NCBI GenBank assembly: GCA_905250115.1
Contig: CAJNOI010000038.1
Location: 1 to 64,000, forward strand
DNA length: 64,000 nt
Origin: Adineta steineri
Lineage: Eukaryota; Rotifera; Eurotatoria; Adinetida; Adinetidae
Direction of reading: 5' to 3'
Shown here: piece after piece, positions 49,844 to 62,312 of the stretch
Layout: each line of letters starts with the position of its first letter
Numbering within the stretch: position 1 is the first letter of the stretch
Position numbers and translations under genes: made by a program
Notes under the pieces: model-generated
What the model saw: only the letters and a program-made list of their open reading frames with translations
What the model was told of the DNA's origin: nothing
Database searches by the model: none

Positions 49844-51826
49844 TCTAGACTAAGAAACTTGTAAAGTAAAACAATAACTTCCTATTGGTGTGATATTTTT
49901 CCGAGATTAAAACAAAATTTTCTAATATTGACAACTTTTTTTTCTCGGAAAGAAAATGAACACTTGTTACTGAGTTTTTTTGTCGGAAAAAAGAATAAAA
50001 CTTTTTTCACATGAGAAACATTTTTCTGGCAAAAATGCAACTGTTCTTCTAATAGGTAAACATATTTGATTTGTGTAGAAATGATGAAGACCAATAACTT
50101 AATTTAGATATTATGTTTATTATTTCTCTTCGATAGAAATAAGAAAAACCTAAATGATGAAACTATATTACGTAGTTATAAGAATATGAATTAAAAACTA
50201 AGTTAGTCAATAATATGTACAGTTGATGAAAGTAGATTCCACAATTGTTTTAGTTCAATATATTAAATATATGTTAATGTAGAATTATTTTCTTTCTTCT
50301 TTTATCAATGATGAATTATTTAATAGAATTTTAATTAAAATAATTATCTATTTGTGGTTTTACTTTTATTGAACCCATTAATTAATTTAGAAACTGATTC
50401 CGAATACTTGATTACATCTTAATTTTAAAGATGTACATAAATTAACATTTGATCAATTTTTCTACCATTGTCTATTAATAATGACCAACTTCCAAAATAC
50501 TTTTCCTATAAGAATTATCATTACGATAATCTTTTGAATTGAACTATCCGAATGAATCAATTCTAATCTGTTATATTAATATAATGATCTCGTTTTTTGA
50601 AAATACTCTTAATGAAATCAACGTAATGTGTTACTATCTTACAAATTATTATTGTTGGTAGAATAATTAACGTTTTCTATTCAGTTCTTTGATACTAATG
50701 TTGACAAGATAGTCATAGGAACTGAATGAATCTCTATTCATACACTATAGGGACTATATGATCAAAAATTGTAACTTGTTCATTTCGTAATTGTTCATAT
50801 AAAAAGAAACTTATTACTAGGTATTTATAAAAATCTTATTGAAAAATTAAAAATTTATATGTAACACAGCAAAGTCGGTATAAAAAAAGATATTTACGAA
50901 AAATATTTTTTTTTTCTTCCGAGAATATTATTTACATAGAAATAGAAGTGATTTAATACACCCGGAATGAAAATAGTTTGTTTTATTTTATTGACACAAT
51001 TATTATTTTATACATCAACCAATTTATTCTTTTGCGATGTCCTATCTACATAAATAAATCAATAGCGGCAGGCAATATAAATCTCATAGAAAAAGAAAGA
51101 GTATCAAACTGAAACAACTAATCATTTTATGTTAATTTTTTTGAAAAAGCTACAACAAATAAATCACAAAGATAATTCTTTTTTTTCGATAAATTACTAA
51201 ATATTTTCGCTATATAGGATGAAATCAGTTTTTATCTGATCATAGGAAGCGAGCCAAGCATGTCATTCAAAGAAATGTGGCCCACTTCATGTAAAGAAAA
51301 CTAGCTGATCACACTACAGTTCTTACTTCGCTATTATCCAACCTACCTTCTACCCACCTTCCATCAACACGATAATCTTTCAAGGTCTGTATGGGCGTAC
51401 TACTTGAAATTTTTTAAAGGCCTATCTAGATGTAATAACCAGTTGTCTAAGATCTGCCTGAACGTAGTATCAGTAGTTTTTCAAAGTCTATCTGAACATA
51501 GTAGAATCATAAGAAAGAGCGAATATATACGCGAAAAACAAGTGGCTCATTTGACGTAGAAAAAGACCCAATCAATTTCGAGTCTTTAATTTCTTATAAC
51601 TTAAAATAATCTGCATGAACATCCTAGCCATCGTAACACGACGAATCAAGCAGATTGTGCTTCAAATTAAACTGTTTTCCATCCAGCTTTTAATGACAAT
51701 ATAAAAATGTGTATGATGCGAAGAGTTAAATCAATTTAAAAAATGAGTCGTATTTCATATGACACATCGTTGGTATCTTCGGTCTATATCTTTGAGAATT
51801 TGACAAAGATCCTGTAAGGATTCCTT
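49844..51826. other. AT-rich region without genes
   Basis: The only structure seen is an A/T-rich, weakly repetitive patch at 49890-50070 with motifs such as TTTTTTTTCTCGGAAAGAAA, which resembles on the other strand the repeats at 51850-52300. No coding support. Confidence 0.4.
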
Positions 51827-51849
51827 GTGTTTTTGGTTGCGGTAAGTGA

Positions 51850-52300
51850 GCAAAACATGCAGACATTTTCTGCGAACACAACATACTCTCATTCCTACAT
51901 TCTACCTGCTGAAAAAATTGTTTTTTGCGTGTGTTGTTACACTTTTTTTCCGGAAAAGAAATTTGCCTATCATCATATCTATATTCCCCTTGCTGGAAGA
52001 GTTGTTTTTACTCATTTGTGTATTCTCCTTCTAGAAAAAAAGCTTATTTATTCTCATTCTCAGACTCTTTCTCGGAAAAAAACTCGTCCATTATCATTCC
52101 TGCATTACATTGGCAGACGTATTTTTCTTGCTCTCATTCCTATACTCTCTTTATTAAAAAAAAAGTATTTATTTTTACTCCAGTCTTTTTTTGCAAAGAA
52201 AAAAAAATTCGTCTGTCATCGTTCTTACATTCTCAATATTGGAAGGAATATCTTTTGATCTCATTGTTGCATTTTATTTTTTCAGAAAAAAGTATTGTCA
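51850..52300. repeat. degenerate minisatellite, roughly 55-60 bp units
   Basis: Recurring blocks of a CATTCYTAYATTCT-like string, then an A-run with GGAAAAG or GAAAAAAA, then T-rich sequence, repeat about eight times with heavy variation. The long open frames over this stretch on the plus strand come from the repeat (Phe/Lys/Ser-rich), so I do not call a gene. Confidence 0.45.
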
Positions 52301-53533
52301 TTCTCGTACAAAGAGAAGGAAACTATTTCATAAGTCAGTAGTAAGTGGTAAGTGTCGTGTTATTTTTTTGTCTTTCGATGGATAGATGTAAAGACTGAAG
52401 ATGAATTTGAGTACTTATCGATTCGGTAGAGTTTTCAACTAGTTGTGATAGCAAGGGTGAGCAAAACAGTCTTATGTTCATACACCTTAGCGTCAGCAAA
52501 AAATGAAATACTCTAGTTCATCACATTAAGTAATGTGATCAATAGAGAAGTCGAAAAGTTAGCTAATCGAATACTTCGACGGTTAAAGTCTCCGTTGAGT
52601 GGGACGGTAACAGAAAGATTGAACAGATAAATACTTGAATACTTCGTTAAATATTTGAAAAGTAAAATACTCAAACAGTTGAATCAGTGAATAATTGAGT
52701 GGCATGTAGACGCTCTTAGCCACTATATTGTACGCAAAGCATTCTCTCACCTTTCTCTCACGCACGTTATTTTTTTCACTCATTAAATCTTGATTATGTC
52801 TGACATCAACTAAAGACTTGTTCTTCAAAACCGCTTCGACAAGATATTTATTTAGTACAATCAAGAACCAACTTCATAGAAAATCTAATAAGACTTTACC
52901 GCACTAACTCTATCAGCAATGATCAATTTCTCTGCAATGGATAAAACACAGATGAAAGTATGCAAAAAGTTGCATAGTACTCGAAACAATTCTCTTATAC
53001 TATCCGATTTAGTTAAGACTGAAACACAAGACTACTAAATCTAGGCTTCAACCTTAAACAAGCCTCAAGAAGTTAAAAGGATCATTTAGAGGTATGTCGT
53101 GGGAAGTATAATGAAAACCTCCGGATAGCCTTCAAAATGTTGCGAGAATAATCCCTAAATAGACCCAGAGACCTAAATGGAGCATTCTGAAGTTGCTTAT
53201 TAATACTATTTCCTTACTACCGAGAATAATGAAGTCCGCCTGGTACTCTTGAAATTATCCATATATAAAAGATAGGCAAAATATAGACTAATGAGCTCCA
53301 GCTTGGCTGAAACCAGTTTTGAGTCATTTTCTACGTCCGAATTTTTATTTAATTTTGATGAATCTCATTTGAAATAATTTTTTGAATATTTTGATTATTT
53401 ATGATTTAATATTTAAAATTGATTAAAACTCTAATATATATATATCATCTTTTATTTAACAATTTTAAAATATTTTTAGAAATTCAAATAAAATTAGTTC
53501 GAAATATTATATTAACTCATTAATCAATTAAAA

Positions 53534-53600
53534 AGGTTGTGAGTGTAGATATTACAGAATCATGATCAACTGAAACCTAGGCTCACACCTCTCAAGATGG
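53534..53600. repeat. telomere-like palindrome 14 (degenerate)
   Basis: AGGTTGTGAGTGTAGAT on the left; GGCTCACACCTCTCAAGATG on the right; the right arm keeps the CTCAAGATG end. Confidence 0.45.
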
Positions 53601-55661
53601 TTTTAGTTTATCTTTCATATGTACAATTCATAAGTTAACACGTAAAAATCCATTAAAAACGTTTTTTACATCTTTTTTAATACGGGTGCCTCTAGAAAAC
53701 TTCTCGCGTAAATCAATCGGACATTTTAATAATATTAGAAAATTTGATATAAAGAAAAACAAATGCAAATGACTCAAAACTATAGTATAAGTAAAATACT
53801 TCCTACATAAGAAATAAATTAATATGAAGTAAAAAAGAGCGATGTGTGATAGAAAGAGTGGGTGTAAAAGAGATAGACAAGAACAGAAAGAAAATGAGAA
53901 TATGAAGAGTCGATGTGTAAGAGAAAAAAAACAGACAAACAAGTATATAGGAAAAAAACCCAGAACGATACACTTCAGTTAAAATAAAAGTAAGTGTCTA
54001 TATACATATGTGAGAATACGGCTAGTCGACGACGTACACACAAATGTATAAAATTGAATGAATATATACAAATGCGCACATAGGTAAACCGTTGCTTACA
54101 CACAGGTAGGTGTAACCATTTTACTAGTAAATATAAAGTTATATTATTTTTTTATATGTATTTCTTTATTAATATAAACTAAATGTCTTATTTTTTAAAT
54201 AATTTTATTTAACTCCGTATCGTGTTGTATTTTAAAATAAAATTCCTATTGTCATCGAGTCGATTCTTTATTTAGTTTTGATCCATCTTTTATGTCTTCT
54301 AACAGAGTCACTATGATGTCATACAAATATTAAATTTTAGTATCGAAAACGATCAAAGAATTCTTTCATTTATTTTTCATTATTCTATCGAGGAATATTT
54401 TTGACACTCACTGATTAGCAATACCCACAGAACAAACAAATATTAAAAATATTGTCATTTCATCATCAGAACTGTAATCTTTTTCGTGTTCTTCACACGA
54501 AAGCCATCACATTTTGTCATTTTTTCTATTCTTTCAGTACTTAAGGCAGCAATTTTTTAATTCTTCCTTGAATTGTCACAAATTCTCAGATTTCTCGAAG
54601 AAAAAATGTTTATCTTGATCTATTTTTCTGGATGAAGAATTTCAACGATCACAGATAAATCCTTAGATCTAAGTATACTGGCAAGATGAACTTTCTTTTG
54701 TAGTAGATGTTGAGAATGAATATGATAGACTTCTAATGATATAATAGTATTAATTTAATACTAGGAATGAGATTATATTAGAACGGTCCATTTGATTACA
54801 GAAATTATTAATTCAATTTATTTCATTTGTAAAAGTATTGATAAGCTTAATAAAGAAAAGATTATAGTGAGGCTTCATTAATTTATCTTCATGAAGATTA
54901 TGTTTTCAGAATCCAAACTATCAGACTTCTCATATTTTGAAACGTCTCAGTTTTTGAGCTAATTAAACAAGAGAAAAAGGAAAGTTTTTCGTTTTCCAAC
55001 TATTAAGCAGAAAAAATGATATAATTAAAAGAAAAGAAAAGTACTGATACTACATTGTTTTGATTTATTCTATTGAAAGTAATAAAGTTCAATCATTTCT
55101 TTCGAGATTCGAAAGGAAACGCACTAGAAATGCTTTGATACTAGTAGATTTTTATTTAATTTAATATTTTTCAACAATTGTGTAACTGTACGACTTAATT
55201 TATACTTGATTCATATATAATAAAGAATTAATAATATAAAATTATAATTACCCCTCTATTTGTGTTTTTTTATTTAATGATGATAGAACTTTTGATTAGA
55301 CTCGAATAAAAGAAAAATAGAAAAAGCAAGTAGAAACATTGGTTAGAAACAAGAGAAAAAGATATACGTAGAAAAAGTGCCATGTTGTATGCATAAGCAA
55401 GGTTGCTAAACCTCGTGATTTGGTCAGGACATTCCTGATTTTTAAACTTTTCTCTCGATAATATTTCTCCTCAATTCAGGAGCTGATTTTTAATTCTTTT
55501 CTTAAATATTTTAAAGATTTCGGCTTCTTACGTGTATTTTAATCGTCTCTCGCTTTTATTTCTAAGAATCTTCATTTTTTGCGACATGATATAGGCCAGT
55601 ACCGAGAGTCCATTGCGAAATGGTAAATCAGTCTGGTGGGTAAACTGATCAATTGAAATCA

Positions 55662-55733
55662 CATCATGAGGGTGTGGGTATAACTGTGTGTGAGTAAAGA
55701 GTAGGAATATTCACACCCATGCCCTCAGATGCG
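55662..55733. repeat. telomere-like palindrome 15
   Basis: CATCATGAGGGTGTGGGTAT on the left; TTCACACCCATGCCCTCAGA on the right. Confidence 0.55.
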
Positions 55734-56845
55734 CATAGGTACTTCTTTTATTTAAAGTCATGTTCTTAATGGAATATTTTTTGGATTGATTAACATTTTG
55801 AAATATTAATACAGAAACACGCGTCCATGTTGCGTTACATGTAACATAGTAGAGACTGTGATTCATTTCATCATAAAAAGAAAAAAAATTGGCGCATGTT
55901 ACTATGTAAGATGAGAACCAGTAAGAGAAAAATATTTTGTCTAGGCAGTCAAACAATATCCATCTCTTTCTCTTTTCTTTCAAAGAAACATTTTTAACAG
56001 TCGGCTCTCGTCACTTGTAGAAAAGACGGCGCATATCTTGTGTCAAATCTATTGACATAGCGATTTTTCTTCCTCTGGCAAAAAATTTTTGTAATGGATT
56101 TTCTTCATATAATATATTTCTTTTCATGACGAGTTCTATTTCTGGTGGTTAGGTTATTGTTATTATGTGTGTATTTTTCAAGTGAGTTTTTTGTAAAATT
56201 TCTCTTGGAAGCATCAAATGGTTTTATACTTCAGTTCTCACTTTTAGATAAGATTGAACTTGCATTTTATCTAGACTATTTTCTTTTTCTCCACCTAACA
56301 TCTCGTATAAATAATCATAAACAATCGAATTCTTCACAACTAAACGCTCTCACTTACATTGTCAGCTCTTCATCAATATTTATTCACACTCCATTTTTGT
56401 TGTTGACCGACTCCCCGATCTCTCTAATTTCAGGCTCATAATGCAAGTCGTTTATTTCTTATAGCGGCATATCGCACACTTACTGTTTATGCTCTGCATG
56501 ATGTATTTAATAATATTGTGTAAGCATACAATGAGGAATAAGCGTGGTCAACCAGTGTTATAATTATTGCGCTTGTTTTCGTTTACAGTAAACGATAACT
56601 CGAATGCGTATGAATATCTTCGTATTCGTCTTCTATCATATAAATCGAAAGCTTTTCTTCGTATACTAGTAGCCACATAACGATCCTTGCTAAACATGAA
56701 CCTTGTTTTCATTGGAAACTCAACAGAAGACAACTAATCTAGAGGAATATTTGAATTGATACAATATCTGAATTATTTTTGCCTTTCAGATACAAACTGT
56801 TAATTTAAACGCATCTCAGCGAAAATACAACGATAATTGATACTT

Positions 56846-59800
56846 ATGTCGGAAGATCGTTTTGTAAGCCGCACTCTCTCAGAGCTTCAAGAAGCTAATC
56901 GAAGTCCAATATTTGGTTATGAAGATCCATCCATTCTGACACTAGAAGAAGCTATGGAAAAACTAATTCCACTCATTCCCGATGTCTTAACTTATGTTAT
57001 GACAGCTAAAAGGAAATATTATCGACATTCAGGTTTGTTAATGCCCGATGAATCGGCAGCAATATATCTTTACTCGATGCCATCATCTTTTTATTCTTGT
57101 CTCAACAAAGCACTTCGAGCTGAAAATCGACATGCACTTAAACCGTGGTTTGCCTACTTAAAATTGTTTATGACAGCTCTCAAGAAATTACCATCAATTA
57201 AGGCGGTTGTTTGGAAAGGCATCTACGGTGATGTCAGTTCAGTCTTTGATAACAATAATATCGACATTTGGTGGAGTGTAAATTCAACTTCGATGGATCT
57301 GAAAATTGTTCAACCATTTCTGGATGAACGAAGCACTTTGTTTGCTATTGAAGCTATGCATGGCAAAGATATCTCCAAATTTTCAGCATGTCCAGAGGAG
57401 CGAGAAGTTATTCTAATGCCTGGAACTTGTGTGCGAGCCAAAACCGAAATACTCAATTTCAAAGATTTTCTCTTTGTTATTCATTTGGAAGAAGTAACTC
57501 TTCAAAGGTTAGTTTATTTGAAAAGATACATAATATCTATCATATTCATTCGCCAATGAGAATGTACTGAATATAATCATCGTATAAAAACTTTCTATTC
57601 TATAGTTATAACCATCTCCAATGTGGTTCTCACTGTTTCACCCTTCCTTTTATCCGATAAACAGTTTAATATCGACACTTAAATATTGATAAGGTGTACA
57701 TATCCTATAAAAAATACACTAACGCTGATAGTAATGCATGCGCCGAAGTTCGTTAACTAAAACTTTTACAATTCATATGCTAACTACTTATAAGAGAATC
57801 TACAAATTATTTCGAACAGTTTGCGAATAACATCTATTTTTTGTTGATAAACCGTAGCAAAGCCAAAGATTTGTTCAAAAAGTTTATAGAAGTACAAATA
57901 AATCTCATTATAATACAGGAAGTATTAGTTTCTCTTTTATAAATTCTTTAATAAATTTTTTGAGCTGACCAAAAATACATTAAATGAGTTTGTGTCAAAT
58001 ATCAGCTTATGAAACATTTATTATTTTGCTAAATATTCTATTCATTTTTAATAGTGAATCACAGCCTGAGTCAAATCATCTATTTGAATGGATAAAACAA
58101 GAATATAGACAAAATGGTTATATTGAACGTCTAATGAATCCAGCAAAATTCTATCCAATTGAAGACAGTTACATTAATTTAGCCATCATCGAAACTAAAA
58201 AACAACAACAAAAAGAAAAACAACTTCGCGATGCTCCCAACAATGATGCTATTATGGAAAGTTTTGAAGAGATTTATGGAATAGAAACTGCAATAGATAT
58301 CAAAAACATTTTTGAAGCATGCAAAAATCGAGAGAAGAGAGTGCTGGTGTTCGGACGTGCTGGAGTCGGAAAATCTACATTTTGTCGGTATATTGCTTAT
58401 CAATGGGCAATGGGTTCATATTGGACAGAGTACGAGTTATTGGCTTTGATTCCATTACGTCGCTTAACAAATATTCGATATCCTCCTTTACCATTTGGCC
58501 AAAATTATTCTTTGCTTGATATTGTGAAAAAAGAGATTTTTTCGTATGATTTATCTGAAAGTGACGAAAAACTTCTCAAAAAAAACTTTGATCCAAAAAA
58601 GACTCTATGGATTTTGGATGGATATGATGAAATTGTACAAAATATTCCCTCACATTTAGAATATTTATTCGAACAATTACTTAAGACCCCACATCATATA
58701 TTAACATCTCGCCCATATTTAAATGCATTACCCTATCATGTGCAAATGGAAATCACAGGTTTTACAGACCAAAATATAGAACAGTATGTGCAGCAATTCT
58801 TTGATCAAATGAAAGATGAATTAGATAATTCTTTGAACAAAAGTCAAAAATTATTCAAATTCTTACAGACAAATCGATCTATTTGGGGTGTTGCACATAT
58901 TCCAGTGAATCTAGAGCTAATATGTAGTCTTTGGAGTAACGAAGATTTTATAGAAACAAAAGAATTAACAATAACGTCATTGTATACAGTTATGATTGAA
59001 TGGTCATGTCGACAATATTTATCAATGCGAGATAAAGAAATTGACAATTTATTATCTAAAAACGACGTCAATCAACGTTGTGAAAAAGAATTAGCATTCT
59101 TAGAAAATCTTGCGTTTAATGGAATGAAGAGTAACACTATAATTCTACGACCAAATTTACTGAGAAAAGCATTTAATGAAGAAAAAGTCTCTTTATATAA
59201 TCATCCGCATATACTCAATATGGGAGTTCTCAAAAGTTTTAATAAACAAGGTATCAATACTCAAATTGAAACGGATAAAGATCATTATTTTGTGCACCTC
59301 AGTTTTCAGGAATATTTTGCTGCACGATATTTGATTAAAGCTCTCAAAGAGTCTTCCATTCATCAAGAAGTAATCAAATTTATTCAACGAGAAAAATACA
59401 ATCAACGTTATGCATTAGTGTTTACTTTTCTATCCGGTCTTTCTAGTGACGCCGATACAAGCATATGCTTAAACACCTTCTGGGAACTTATATTAACACC
59501 ACCGATCGATCTTCTTGGAATAAGACATATGCAACTTGTGATTTCTTGCATTGAAGAGACATCAAGCCAATCAACTATTTCGCAACACATTGTATTGATC
59601 GAATGGATAGCAAAATACATTGAATATAATTTGTCATCAGAAGACAAAATTATTCCTGAATGTCTTGTACAATCATTAGGAAGCGCACCATTGGTAATAA
59701 GCAGTCAAACAATTATCAATGTAATTACCCATCTACTTCAAAATGATGATTCAAAGATCAGAATCGAAGTGCTCTCATTCATTTCTAAAGTGAGCAGTTC

Positions 59801-61817
59801 AAATCTACCGGTTGCACTGATCAAATTAGTGACTATCGCACTAGATGATAAAGATGTGATGGTTAGATTCGATGCATGTGAAGCTCTCGGGAATATAGGT
59901 GAAAAAGCAGTGACAAAGGAAGTAATCACTAAACTGGTTAGTGCATTAGACGATGCAAATGAATGCGTCAGATCAAGTGCAAGCGGCGCTCTCAGAAAAA
60001 TGGGTGAAAAAGCAGCAACGAATGAAATGATAACTAAATTGGTTAGTGCATCAGAAGATGCCAGCAATAGGATCAAACCCAGTGCGTGCGACTCTCTCAC
60101 GAAAATCAGTGAAAAAGCAGCAACAGACGAAGTGGTCGCTAAACTGGTTAGTGCATTAGAAGATCAAAGTGTATTGATACGATTTGGTGCATGCGTCGCT
60201 CTCGGAAATATAGGTGAAAAAGCAGCAGCGAATGAAGTGATCACTAAACTGGTTGGTACATTAGAAGATCAGAATGCATGGATAAGATGGGGTGCATGCC
60301 TCGCTCTCGGAAATATAGGTGAAAAAGCAGCCACGAATGAAGCCATTACTAAACTGATTAGTGCATTAGAAGATAAGAGTGAATCCGTTAGATCAAGTGC
60401 ATGCGAAGCTCTTGGAAAAATGGGTGAAAAAGCAGCAACGGATGAAGTGGTCACTAAACTGGTTTGTGCATTAGAAGATCAAAGTGCATGGGTAAGATTG
60501 GGTGCATGCGGTGCTCTCGGAAATATAGGTGAAAACGTAGCGACAAATGAAATCATCACTAAACTGGTTATTGTATTAGAAGATGAGAGTGAATTGGTCA
60601 GGTCAAGTGCATGCCAGGCGCTCAGAAAAATGGGTGAAAAAGCAGAAACGAATGAAGTGATCACTAAACTGGTTAGCGCATTACAAGATAAAAGTGAATC
60701 CGTTAGATCAAATGCATGCGATGCTCTCGGAAAAATGGGTGAAAAAGCAGCGACAGATGAAATCCTCACTAAACTGGTTATTGCATTAGAAGATGAGAGC
60801 CAACGGGTCAGAGACAGTGCATGCGTCGCTCTCGGAGTTGTAGGTGAAAGAGCAGCAACGAATGAGGTGATCACTGAACTGGTTAGAGCATTAGACGATA
60901 AGAGAGAATGGGTCAGATCAAGTGCATGCAACGCTCTCGGAAATATAGGTGAAAAAGCAGCAACGAATGAAGTGATCGCTAAACTGATTAGTGCATTAGA
61001 AGATAAGAGTGAATCAATTAGATCAAGTGTATGCCAAGCTCTCGAAGAAATGGGTGAAAAAGCCGCGACGAACGAAGTGATCACTAAACTGGTGATTGCA
61101 TTAGAAGATGATAGTTACAGTGTCAGAAACAATGCTTGCCAAGCTCTCGGTAAAATGGGTAAAAAGGCAGTGTTGAACGAAGTAATCAATAAATTGGTTA
61201 GTGCATTAGAAGATAAGAGTGAATTGGTCAGATCAAGTGCATGCCACGCTCTCGGTGATATGGGTGAAAAAGCAGCGACGAATGAAGTAATCACTAAACT
61301 TCTGAATATACGTGACGCTCATGGACAATTGTCTTATGAAGCTGCAAATACTATAGATGGTATTTTACATTCGTCAGCCGTAATGATTGCTTTTGGCCCA
61401 ATGTTAATTTCGAAACTCTGCGTGTGTGGAAGACAATTGAAGTGCTTAAAAATTGTTTCACTGAATGAACTTATCAGAAAATTTTTCGATACTCAAGATG
61501 CTGATTGGTTGTTGACGGCGATTGACATAGCACTTCAGAAGTGTGCTGCTGTATCGATCAATGAAGATAAATTGATGGTGTATGATAATGGAGAACCAGT
61601 AGAACTGCGCATTCCAGATTTGAAACTACAGAACGAACTCATTGAAGCTTTTACTAATAAGGCAAAAGTACTTCATTTATCTTTTGGTAATGCATTAGAA
61701 GATGAGAGTTCCAGTGTCAAAATCGATGCATGCGAAGCTCTTGAAAATATAGGTAAGAAAGAAGCAACGAATGAAGTGATCAGTAAACTGATTAGTACAT
61801 TAAGAAGACAAGAGTGA
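56846..61817 (+). CDS. ART-NACHT-HEAT fusion protein (NLR-like)
   Basis: Exon 1 (56846-57507) encodes an ADP-ribosyltransferase of the animal R-S-E type. It has VVWKGIYGD (motif 1 with Lys in place of Arg), WWSVNSTSMD (Ser-Thr-Ser) and the ExE motif in CPEEREVILMPGT. The donor leaves two bases that match, in frame, the acceptor at 58054. Exon 2 (58055-61817) continues with a linker, then a NACHT ATPase with Walker A GRAGVGKST (about residue 321), Walker B LWILDGYDE (about 406) and a helical region HLSFQEYFAARYL typical after NACHT. From about residue 816 there is an array of 35-residue HEAT-like repeats. Total about 1474 residues. ART transfers ADP-ribose from NAD+; NACHT proteins oligomerise on ligand binding, and HEAT repeats would be the sensor. 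The immune role is inferred. The alternative is two genes, with exon 2 starting at ATG 57984, but the residues before 58055 look like a polypyrimidine intron end. Confidence 0.7.
59839..61308 (+). repeat. 14 tandem HEAT-coding units of exactly 105 bp
   Basis: Unit starts fall at 59839, 59944, 60049 and every 105 bp to 61204, with no length change. Each encodes 35 residues like ALEDKSESVRSSACEALGKM then GEKAATDEVVTKLV. Variation is concentrated at residues 4-10 of the unit (LIRFG, WIRWG, SVRSS), the exposed helix. A 15th unit lies apart at 61693-61797, and a 16th begins at 61798 but is frameshifted. Confidence 0.9.
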
Positions 61818-62312
61818 AAGGTCAGAAGTAGTGCAGGCCAAGCTCTCGGAAATGGGTGTGCCTTGTGGAAGTAAAAAGAACACACACTCACACCCACACC
61901 CAGTTTTGTGGATCACCCACATTGCACCCGAATCCTTTCTTATACATACAAACCTTTGATTCATGGTTGTTTTATATAATGACCATTCCTGAACGTAACT
62001 GACTGTCAGAAAATTTGATTTCCACCAGTCTCCAAAGAATCGAAGAGATTTTGTGGGGAAAACCGTGAAGCGAAAATTCAAGTTTGTTTTAAAGTTTCAA
62101 TTTATGCTTAAATTTCGTTTACGAATTATGGTGATTTATAACCATTGAAATAAAACAATTGCGTGCAACTTGAAGTTTTCGTTGACCAGTAAATAAAATA
62201 AGAAAGTCTTAGAATTTTTGCAACTCTATGCTATTATATTACTTGTACATATATAGGAAAAATATGGCATATATTCAACATTTTCATTAATAAGTATTAT
62301 GTGTCTATTTAG
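61818..62312. other. remnant of HEAT repeat and intergenic DNA
   Basis: The first ~40 bp still resemble a HEAT unit out of frame (AGTGCAGGCCAAGCTCTCGG). A telomere-like palindrome follows at 61852-61903. The rest is AT-rich. Confidence 0.6.
61852..61903. repeat. telomere-like palindrome 16
   Basis: AATGGGTGTGCCTTGTGG on the left; ACACTCACACCCACACCCAG on the right. It sits directly after the truncated last HEAT unit. Confidence 0.5.

Larger units (their letters stand above)
52301..56845. other. 4.5 kb region without a recognisable gene
   Basis: Mostly AT-rich. Less AT-rich patches at about 52550-53330 and 55390-55640 may be old mobile-element remains, but no motif can be named. Palindromes at 53534-53600 and 55662-55733. 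Just before the ART gene, at 56755-56796, a TTTTTGCCTTTCAG acceptor suggests a 5' UTR intron. Confidence 0.4.

Noticed and set aside
51827-52258. 143-codon plus-strand frame as a gene
   Set aside because: Produced by a T-rich degenerate tandem repeat; overlapping frames are equally open.
56432-56670. Two exon-like stretches (AHNASRLFLIAAYRTLTVYAL and AYEYLRIRLLSYKSK)
   Set aside because: They look codon-biased, but no splice phase joins them without a stop and the protein is not recognised; possibly a gene relic.
57984-58054. Hydrophobic N-terminus as a signal peptide for the NACHT protein (start at 57984)
   Set aside because: The stretch is a T-rich intron end; the acceptor at 58053-58054 matches the phase of the ART exon.
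59738-61084. Several long minus-strand frames across the HEAT array
   Set aside because: They are antisense shadows created by the 105 bp repeat.
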